A DNA stretch of 64,000 bases from Bacteroidota bacterium. Its GTDB lineage: Bacteria; Bacteroidota; Bacteroidia; AKYH767-A; OLB10. The notes beneath the pieces are model-generated. The model had not been told where the DNA came from and did not search any database. It worked only from the letters and a program-made list of their open reading frames with translations. The number at the start of each line of letters is the position of its first letter. Within the stretch, counting starts at the first letter, position 1. The position numbers were made by a program, and so were the translations under genes. Shown here one piece after another: positions 57,766 through 64,000 of this stretch. The stretch covers positions 62,001 through 126,000 of the forward strand of contig JADKIC010000003.1 of assembly GCA_016721435.1 (NCBI GenBank), written 5' to 3'.

Positions 57766-60235
57766 ATGAAAGTTATCCGTCGACTTCTTTATTTACTAAT
57801 TGTATTTGTCCTTACAGGTATTGTAGTCGTTTTAATTTATCTCTCTTCACAGAAGCCGCACTACGATGGCAGTATGGAGCTTGATGGTCTTAACAATACG
57901 GTAGAGGTTATTTATGATTTCTATGGTATTCCCCATATATATGCAACAACAGAAGAAGATGCTTATTTTGCACTAGGCTATGTGCAAGCACAGGATAGAC
58001 TTTTTCAAATGGAAATGACCCGAAGGGTAGCCTCCGGTCGTTTGGCTGAAATATTAGGTAAAGATTTTATAAAGGTGGATGCGTTTTTTAAGACACTTGG
58101 ATTGTAGAACATGCAGAAGCCGCCAGCAAAATCTACCTCACAGGTGATTCAGAAAATTATCAAAAGGCAGCAAAGTCCTATCTCAAGGGAGTCAATGTTT
58201 TCATCAAAGAGGGAATTACACCCGTTGAGTTCGTGATGCTGGGGATCGATAAAGAAGAATATACTATTAAGGATTTGTATCTATCCTCGGAGTTTATGGC
58301 TTTTAATTTCGCAATGGGATTCCGAACAGATCCACTGATGAGTTTTATCCGAAAGAATTTGGGCAAAACATATTATTCCGATATATACACCTCCTATGTG
58401 AACGGAACGGAGAGGATACCTGTCCAGGATGATTCTACTTATTTTGAACCGGAAGCAACAGCCCGGGTTAAATCGTTTATGACTACGCCCGGCTCAGTGG
58501 CGGAAGTATTAAATAAAATCCCTATCCCACCAATTACCGGTAGCAATGGATGGGTACTGTCATCTGAGCGTTCGTCAAGCGGAAAAGTATTGTTCGGTAA
58601 TGATACGCATATTGGTTTTGGACAGCCTGCTGTTTGGTATGAAGCACATATGGAATATCCGGGTTTTAGTTTCTATGGTAATTACCTCGCCGGACTGCCT
58701 TTTGCAGCCATCGGACATACAAAGGAAAAAACCTGGGGATTGACCATGTTGGAAAATGATGATCTCGATTTTTATCAGGAGAGAGTGAAGCCGGGAGATT
58801 CAACGCAATACTGGGCAAATGGACATTGGAATAAATTCACGACAAAGAAGAAAGTAATCAAGGTGAAAGGGGCGGAAGATGTGGTGCTGGCGGTGATGGA
58901 GAGCCGTCACGGACCGGTGGTGAGTGAAGTGATGCCGGAATGGAAGCAGGTAACAGGTGATGCTGTGGCCATGTATTGGACACACCTGAATTTTCTAATA
59001 ATTTATTACAGGTTACCTACCAACTCAATCATGCAAATGATATCGATGAATTCAGAGATGGTGTTTCACAAATTATTTCACCCGGTTTAAATGTCATGTA
59101 TGGAGATAAAGCTGGGAATATTGCCTGGTGGGCCGCAGGGAAATTGATGAAGCGCGCTGATGGAGTGGATCCTGTTGTATTGATTGACGGCAGTGATTTC
59201 AAACAAGATCCTCAGGGCTTTTATGACTTTAAGGATAACCCTCAAATGGAAAATCCTTCCTCGGGATTTTTATACAGCGCCAATAATCAACCGGACTCTA
59301 TGAGCGGAGTTGGCTTATACCCCGGCTATTATGTTCCGGAGGATAGGGCGCTTAGAATAAAAGCACTGTTTGAGGAGAAAGAGAAATTTGGTATTAGTGA
59401 TTTGCAGCGAATAAGTAATGATGTCCTTTCTCCGGTAACACCGGTTGTTGCAAGGTCAATTCTCGAAGCGATCAGGGTTGATGTGAAGCAGAAATCACCT
59501 GCTCATGCCAATGCGGCGAATTTACTTTCCACCTGGGATGGAAATCATCACCTGAGAGATCGTGCACCGGTAGTCTATTATAAATTGCTGTATCATATCC
59601 TGCGGCTTTCCATGCAGGATGAACTGGGTGAGGAGAATTTTAAAGTGTATTTATCCACTCACGTGATGAAGAATTCCGTGCTTCCCTTTATTCAAAATGA
59701 TTCTTCTGTCTGGTGGAATGACGTGAATTCCCGTGATGTGGTGGAGTCGAGAAATATGATTCTGGAAAAAGCGTTTGAGCAGACCATCGCTGAATTGAAG
59801 GAGCAGCTCGGGAGTAATCAGGACATGTGGGACTGGGGTCGGGTACATGTGCTGGAGCATAAGCATCCCATTGGTATGAAGAAGCCATTTGATATATTTT
59901 TTAATGTAGGACCTTATCCTGTTGCAGGTGGGCCGGAAGTGATCAATCAAATGGGATTTGATTTGAACGGTGAGGGTGTATATCGTGTCAAATACGGTCC
60001 GGCAATGCGCATTGTGATGGATATGGCTGACCCCGAAAATTCAAGGAGCATTTTACCTACCGGGCAGTCGGGGAATGTGATGAGCCGCTATTATTACGAT
60101 CAGGCCATGATGTATAATACTGGAAAATTCAGAAGACAAAAGATGAACAGACCCTTGATTGAATCGAACCGTTCCGGATATCTGACACTCTTTCCGTTAA
60201 AGAAAAATAAACTTTTTTTATTTGATGTGCCGTAA
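57766..60235 (+). CDS. Penicillin acylase family Ntn-hydrolase, two frameshifts
   Basis: About 823 residues. An N-terminal membrane/signal helix (LLYLLIVFVLTGIVVVLIYL) leads to the alpha chain (VIYDFYGIPHIYATTEEDAYFALGYVQAQDRLFQMEMTRR, in two pieces). The self-cleavage site is GSNGW (within ITGSNGWVLSSERSS), the Ser becoming the N-terminal nucleophile of the beta chain; GNDTHIGFGQPAVWYE follows. Frames break near 58100 (restored FKTLGIVEHAEAAS) and 58982 (restored YW-TPEFSNNLLQVTYQ). Family members cleave amide-linked acyl groups, including beta-lactams and acyl-homoserine lactones; the substrate here is unknown. Export to the periplasm is likely. Confidence 0.9.
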
Positions 60236-60249
60236 CGACAATTGAAAAC

Positions 60250-61203
60250 TTAAGTCTTTAGCACCTCCAGCATTTTAAAAGCAAGTGTTTGTGCAATTTT
60301 TATATTTGATTCATGGGTCCAGCCGGAAATATGTGGTGAGAGTACTACATTTTCTGATTGAATGAGATATTGAAACGCTTCCGGCAGTTGGCTGGAATCA
60401 ATCTGTTCAAAGCTGAGCGCTTCGTATTCCAATACATCTAATGCTGCCCCTGTAATCTTCCCCGATTTTAACCCTTTCACCAATGCAGTGGTTTCAATAT
60501 TCTTCCCGCGCGCTGTATTGATGAGGTAGATGTTCTTTCGGAATTTTTGAATCCATGAATCATTGACCAAATATTTAGTTTCATCGGTCAGCGGAACATG
60601 CAAACTGATGATATCACTCTCCATAAAGATTTGCTCTTTCGGGCATTGTTTTACAAAGGGATAGTGTTCTGCATCTATTTTAATATACGGATCATAAGCC
60701 AGAATGGTCATTCCGAATCCCTGCAGCCGTTGCGCGAAAGCAGCACCCATATTTCCGAAACCAATGACACCAATCGTTTTTCCTCTCAACTCCGTTCCTC
60801 TGTTTTCTTCCCTTCTCCAAATACCCTTCCTGACCTCTGCATCTGCCCTTAGCAAATGGTTCATACCCATCAACAACATTCCCAGAGCATGTTCGGCCAC
60901 CGCATCACGATTACCTTCCGGTGCATTCAGGCAGTGTATGCCGGCTTTGGCTGCAGCTCCGACATCAATATTTTCCATGCCGGCTCCGGCGCGACCTATA
61001 CACTTCAACTGTGTTGCATGTGAAATAAAATTTTCATCAATGCGAAAGCGACTTCGTATAGCGATACCGTTATACTTCCCGATTTCATCCACTACCTTTT
61101 CTTTGGACCAGCTAAAGCCTTCCACAGTGGTTACGCCGCCTGCTTCCAGTTCCTTTGTAAAAGCAGGGTGCATGGTGTCAATCAGAAGTACAGTAGGTTT
61201 CAT
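60250..61203 (-). CDS. D-3-phosphoglycerate dehydrogenase-like 2-hydroxyacid dehydrogenase
   Basis: 317 residues, a short form without ACT domain. Substrate strand CIGRAGAGMENIDVGAAAKAGIHCLNAPEGNRDAVAEHALGM is typical of the phosphoglycerate dehydrogenase branch; the NAD site is GVIGFGNMGAAFAQRL. The catalytic triad is visible as Arg in NTARG, Glu in DVLEYE and His in SPHISGWT. It would oxidise 3-phosphoglycerate (first step of serine synthesis) or reduce a related 2-oxoacid. It is converging with the acylase gene (15-base gap) and is followed upstream by mgtE on the same strand. Confidence 0.88.
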   Translation of the reverse strand: MKPTVLLIDTMHPAFTKELEAGGVTTVEGFSWSKEKVVDEIGKYNGIAIRSRFRIDENFISHATQLKCIGRAGAGMENIDVGAAAKAGIHCLNAPEGNRDAVAEHALGMLLMGMNHLLRADAEVRKGIWRREENRGTELRGKTIGVIGFGNMGAAFAQRLQGFGMTILAYDPYIKIDAEHYPFVKQCPKEQIFMESDIISLHVPLTDETKYLVNDSWIQKFRKNIYLINTARGKNIETTALVKGLKSGKITGAALDVLEYEALSFEQIDSSQLPEAFQYLIQSENVVLSPHISGWTHESNIKIAQTLAFKMLEVLKT

Positions 61204-61255
61204 GTTTTATATAGTTCGAAGAAATGGAATGTTTATAAACGATGATGAGGTATAT

Positions 61256-62635
61256 TTATAACAACGTTCCGGTCAGTAGTAAGGCGGCAATACTGAAGTA
61301 GATGATGAGGCCTGTCACGTCGACCAAAGTAGCAATAAAGGGTGCTGACGATGTAGCGGGGTCGGCTCCCAAATGTTTCAGAAGTAAGGGCATCATTGAC
61401 CCCATAATGGTTCCCCAAACCACTACAAACATGAGCGAGGATCCGATCGTTAAGCCGATGTAGAGCCAGTGTTCGCCATAAAGGTTGGTGAATACATTCC
61501 ATAATCCCACGCGGGCAAAACCAAGTGTGCCTAGAATGAGTCCGAGCAATAAACCGGTACGAATTTCCTTACGCATAATTCTCCACCAATCGCCTACTGT
61601 AATCTCCCCCAGCGCAAGCGCACGTATAATCAATGTAGCTGCCTGTGATCCGCTGTTACCACCACTCGATACAATGAGGGGAATGAATAAGGCGAGCACC
61701 ACTGCTTTTGCAATTTCATCTTCAAAGAAACCCATGGCAGAAGCGGTGAAAAGTTCTCCGACAAAAAGTACCACCAACCAGGGCGCCCGCTTGCGTATCA
61801 TCTCACTAAACCCTACATCCATATAGGGATCCTGCAGCGCTTCCACCGCACCAATTTTTTGAATATCCTCCGTGTCTTCCTTCTTGGCCAGATCGAGAAT
61901 GTCATCTACCGTAATAATTCCAAGCAACAATCCACCGGCATCGGTAACAGGCAAGGCCACTCTGTTGGTAGTGGAAAAAGATTTCACCGCGACTTCTTCA
62001 TCATCAGTCACCAACAAGGAAGTGTATTTCCCATCCAATAAATCTTTAACAGGAACAGCATCTTCTGCAATTAAAATATCGCCGACTTTGATATCATCAA
62101 TGAGATAACCCATATCATCAACAATGTATAGTACGTCGAGCGTTTCACTCTTTTCACCTACACGTCGTATATAGTCCAGCGTTTCACGAACGGTCCAGTC
62201 CTGATTCACTGCGATGTAGTCCGGCGTCATCAAACGACCGATAGAATCTTCAGGATAACCCAACAGAGAAAGTGCGACTCTGCGTTCTTTTTGTGTAAGT
62301 AACTTGATGAGCTTGTTGAGTTGCTCGGTATCCAGTTGTTCTAAAAGAGCTGTACGGTTATCCGCCGACATATCATTTAAGATCAACTGCACCTGACGAT
62401 TTCTTAACACATCCAGCAACAATACCTGTGCGTTCAAGTCAAGCAATTCAAAAGTCTGATAGGCTTGGTCCCTATCGATCATATTAAAAACATATACTTG
62501 CTCATTTGTATTCAGGTCCTGACAAAGCATGGCCAGTTCCTCCGACAGCCACGACTCCAGTTTCAATTCCAACTGTTCTTTGTCGCGGTGCTGAATGAGC
62601 TCTTCGATAAAAGTTTTTTCTACATCGATATCCAT
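61256..62635 (-). CDS. mgtE: MgtE magnesium transporter
   Basis: 459 residues. Order: the N-terminal helical domain with repeated leucines (about 1-130), two CBS domains (about 135-255; LMTPDYIAVNQDWTVRETLDYIRR, PVTDAGGLLLGIITVDDILDLAKKEDTEDI), the connecting helix and five membrane helices from about 285. The pore signature is visible: IPLIVSSGGNSGSQAATLIIRALALGEI, then MGSMMPLLLKHLGADPATSSAPFIATLVDVTGLIIYF with the selectivity Asp. CBS domains sense cytosolic magnesium to close the channel. No M-box or other riboswitch is seen upstream. Same strand as the dehydrogenase downstream. Confidence 0.95.
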   Translation of the reverse strand: MDIDVEKTFIEELIQHRDKEQLELKLESWLSEELAMLCQDLNTNEQVYVFNMIDRDQAYQTFELLDLNAQVLLLDVLRNRQVQLILNDMSADNRTALLEQLDTEQLNKLIKLLTQKERRVALSLLGYPEDSIGRLMTPDYIAVNQDWTVRETLDYIRRVGEKSETLDVLYIVDDMGYLIDDIKVGDILIAEDAVPVKDLLDGKYTSLLVTDDEEVAVKSFSTTNRVALPVTDAGGLLLGIITVDDILDLAKKEDTEDIQKIGAVEALQDPYMDVGFSEMIRKRAPWLVVLFVGELFTASAMGFFEDEIAKAVVLALFIPLIVSSGGNSGSQAATLIIRALALGEITVGDWWRIMRKEIRTGLLLGLILGTLGFARVGLWNVFTNLYGEHWLYIGLTIGSSLMFVVVWGTIMGSMMPLLLKHLGADPATSSAPFIATLVDVTGLIIYFSIAALLLTGTLL

Positions 62636-63080
62636 AGACCTGTAAGGAGAATAATTTTATTTTGTTCTATCAGGCTAATGGCAGTGTAAGCAAAGTCAGG
62701 CTGAGAACAAAACAGCGTAAAACGTTACACCAGGGAAGCAAAGCTCCTCGTTTAGTTTTAGTTCAGAATGACGTATTCCTTTTCAGGAAAGCTGCTTTAT
62801 GCGATGCCTTAATCCGACAACGCCTGTTCTACCCATTGGTGTCTTTCGACATTTCCGGGCAGCAGCCTCTGTTCATTCAGTAACCTCACCTAACAAGCTT
62901 ACTGTCAATGGCCGTCGCAAAAGTAAGGAACAGCCTCTTGCGAAACAAGGTAGGAGGGAACGTTTTCTTTATTCAATACTCCTTTATTTCATATGTGATT
63001 AAGGTAACGTATTCAATGATTCATTGTGAAATAAAAAAGCAATTTTTAATAGATATCTAAATCAACCACTCCTTAAATAA
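62636..63080. other. Intergenic region upstream of mgtE
   Basis: About 445 bases without a supported gene. Two plus-strand frames (62662-62883, 62799-63002) have no family resemblance or start context. No tRNA, tmRNA, SRP RNA or RNase P motif was recognised. The slightly higher GC of 62740-62950 leaves an unrecognised small RNA possible. Confidence 0.4.
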
Positions 63081-63113
63081 AGCCTCCGGCTCTTAAAGGA
63101 ACCGGAGGCTTTT
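63078..63113 (-). terminator. Terminator of the small lipoprotein gene
   Basis: The stem AGCCTCCGG/CCGGAGGCT (63081-63089/63102-63110), flanked by AAA and TTT, can end transcription in both directions and lies 20 bases after the small gene's stop. Confidence 0.8.
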
Positions 63114-63132
63114 AATGTCTAAGGAATGAAGT

Positions 63133-63258
63133 TCAGGAAGGGGAATTCACTTTTTGTTTGGCATATTGACTATAGGCCGGACATCTTTCACGTGGTTTAC
63201 AAGAAACTACAGTGAGCAGAATCATTCCTAGAAGTAATAGTGCTGTTATCTGGCGCAT
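63133..63258 (-). CDS. 41-residue lipoprotein
   Basis: A very short gene: ATG 63258, TGA at 63133-63135. The protein is MRQITALLLLGMILLTVVSC followed by KPRERCPAYSQYAKQKVNSPS. The first 20 residues form a textbook lipoprotein signal with lipobox VVSC; the mature peptide would be only about 22 residues, basic, with one further Cys. A strong terminator follows at 63078-63113, supporting a real transcription unit. Tiny lipoproteins of this CKPR/CP type are, from memory, frequent in the phylum; function unknown. Confidence 0.65.
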   Translation of the reverse strand: MRQITALLLLGMILLTVVSCKPRERCPAYSQYAKQKVNSPS

Positions 63259-63427
63259 GTTATCGGGAGCTGAGTGGCAATTTTATGGATGCAAAATAAA
63301 GGATTTTTTTTATGCTTTTGTTGGCGATTATCAATAAATCCTGCATTTATTAACATTTTAACGTGGATGGTTTGAAAAAAGTGTAATCCTTCTTTTTTTC
63401 ATGATTTTATACGCTACTCACCCTTTT

Positions 63428-63461
63428 TTTGCTTTAATATCGTTCAAACCTTGTAATTTCG
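63428..63461 (+). promoter_or_regulatory. Promoter TTTG-N22-TAATTTCG of ung
   Basis: TTTG at 63428-63431 and TAATTTCG at 63454-63461 (one base off consensus), 5 bases before ATG 63467. The box equals the one before the 28133 lipoprotein. Confidence 0.45.
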
Positions 63462-63466
63462 ATCAA

Positions 63467-64000
63467 ATGAGCGATAGTTTAACGGAACACCCCACCCTGA
63501 CTTCAACGGAAATCCGGTTAGAAAGTTCCTGGAAGGAGCTGTTGAAGGGTGAATTTGAACAGGATTATTTCAAATCATTACGGGAGTTCCTTAAACTGGA
63601 AAAGTCGGCAGGCTATACCATCTACCCTCCCGGTCCCAGAATTTTTGCAGCATTTGACGAAACTCCGGTAGAAAAAGTGAAGGCCGTTATCATTGGACAG
63701 GATCCTTATCATGGTGATGGCCAAGCAAATGGACTATGTTTTTCCGTGGCAGAAGGGATACGTAAACCTCCTTCTCTCCTGAATATCTTTAAGGAGTTAG
63801 AACGGGATCTTGCCTTGCCAATTCCGGTAAATGGAAACCTCGACAAATGGGCACTTCAGGGTGTGCTTTTGTTGAATGCTACCTTAACAGTGCGTGCCAA
63901 TACCGCAGGCTCTCATCAGAATAAAGGATGGGAGCAATTTACTGATGCGGCCATTCGGGCATTGTCAGAACGTTCTTCCGGATTAGTCTTTCTGCTCTGG
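63467..64000 (+). CDS. ung: Uracil-DNA glycosylase, 3' partial
   Basis: Base-excision repair enzyme removing uracil from DNA. ATG 63467 gives MSDSLTEHPTLTSTEIRLESS; the window ends after residue 178, about 50 short of full length. The water-activating loop GQDPYHG (about residues 81-87) is intact, followed by ANGLCFSV, KPPSLLNIFKEL and the uracil-pocket strand VLLLNATLTVRAN...AGSHQNKGWEQFTD, all standard for family 1. The C-terminal HPSPLS-type loop is outside the window. No upstream partner; it is preceded by its own promoter. Confidence 0.95.
   Translation, partial: MSDSLTEHPTLTSTEIRLESSWKELLKGEFEQDYFKSLREFLKLEKSAGYTIYPPGPRIFAAFDETPVEKVKAVIIGQDPYHGDGQANGLCFSVAEGIRKPPSLLNIFKELERDLALPIPVNGNLDKWALQGVLLLNATLTVRANTAGSHQNKGWEQFTDAAIRALSERSSGLVFLLW

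Noticed and set aside
62662..63002. Two plus-strand open frames
   Set aside because: No homology, no promoter box or start context, composition unlike neighbouring genes.
62636..63080. Magnesium riboswitch or other leader RNA before mgtE
   Set aside because: No M-box blocks or convincing long stems were found on the mgtE-coding strand.
1..64000. tRNA/rRNA genes, insertion sequences, integrases, prophage
   Set aside because: No tRNA-like TTCGAnTC arms, rRNA blocks or transposase/integrase motifs were found on reading both strands.

Overview
The window reads as a chromosomal segment of an uncultured member of the Bacteroidota (Chitinophagales/Sphingobacteriales-like; this placement is an inference). 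The signs are: many type IX secretion (T9SS) C-terminal domains of both the Por-type and the CHU_C/gliding type; TonB-dependent receptors with an N-terminal carboxypeptidase-regulatory-like domain; many short lipoproteins with a Cys-Lys/Glu-rich N-terminus; DUF4286 next to rsmA; a LemA-TPM-TPM operon; almost no Shine-Dalgarno sequences; and -7 boxes of the Bacteroidota form TAnnTTTG placed a few bases before start codons. No tRNA, rRNA, insertion sequence, integrase or phage gene was found.

Layout. 1-3.3 kb: housekeeping genes purM (5' cut by the window), prfA and pyrF. 3.4-5.0: a T9SS beta-propeller-like protein, then a repeat-rich spacer. 5.6-7.6: a helix-hairpin-helix membrane protein and an acyl-CoA dehydrogenase. 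7.8-12.6: a signal-peptide TPR protein and an outer-membrane beta-barrel. 12.9-17.7: a lipoprotein and a giant PKD/CHU_C secreted protein. 17.8-20.0: M20 dipeptidase, DUF2752 and TM2 proteins. 20.1-24.3: a five-gene operon of lipoproteins around a Tat-signal DUF1501-like protein and a CX4CH cytochrome-like lipoprotein. 24.3-30.1: TonB receptor, M16 protease, a lipoprotein and a BtuG-like beta-propeller lipoprotein under a cobalamin riboswitch. 30.1-35.9: a MurG-like glycosyltransferase divergent from trmB, LemA-TPM-TPM, and an HD/cNMP/histidine-kinase fusion. 36.0-39.7: MscS channel, Glu/Leu-type dehydrogenase, DUF2064-like protein and purine nucleoside phosphorylase. 39.8-44.6: serS, a TPR protein, a 97-bp tandem repeat, DUF4286 and rsmA. 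44.7-47.3: ligase-associated exonuclease and a DNA-ligase homologue that has lost its catalytic residues. 47.6-50.0: TonB receptor under a TPP riboswitch. 50.1-57.5: two large T9SS proteins (GEVED-type and metalloprotease). 57.7-64.0: penicillin-acylase family enzyme, 2-hydroxyacid dehydrogenase, mgtE, a 41-residue lipoprotein and the start of ung.

About 28 probable single-base indels plus one in-frame amber codon interrupt 16 otherwise well-conserved genes, many at short homopolymers. I read these mainly as consensus/assembly errors rather than pseudogenes, and give each such gene as one CDS with the approximate break points.

Most notable: (1) the intact but active-site-stripped ATP-dependent DNA ligase overlapping its exonuclease partner; (2) the 20.1-24.3 kb lipoprotein/DUF1501/cytochrome-like operon, which resembles a miniature of the planctomycete PSCyt1-DUF1549/1553 + DUF1501 pairs; (3) two riboswitch-controlled surface uptake genes (cobalamin BtuG-like, thiamin TonB receptor); (4) near-leaderless promoter placement; (5) several families of structured intergenic repeats.
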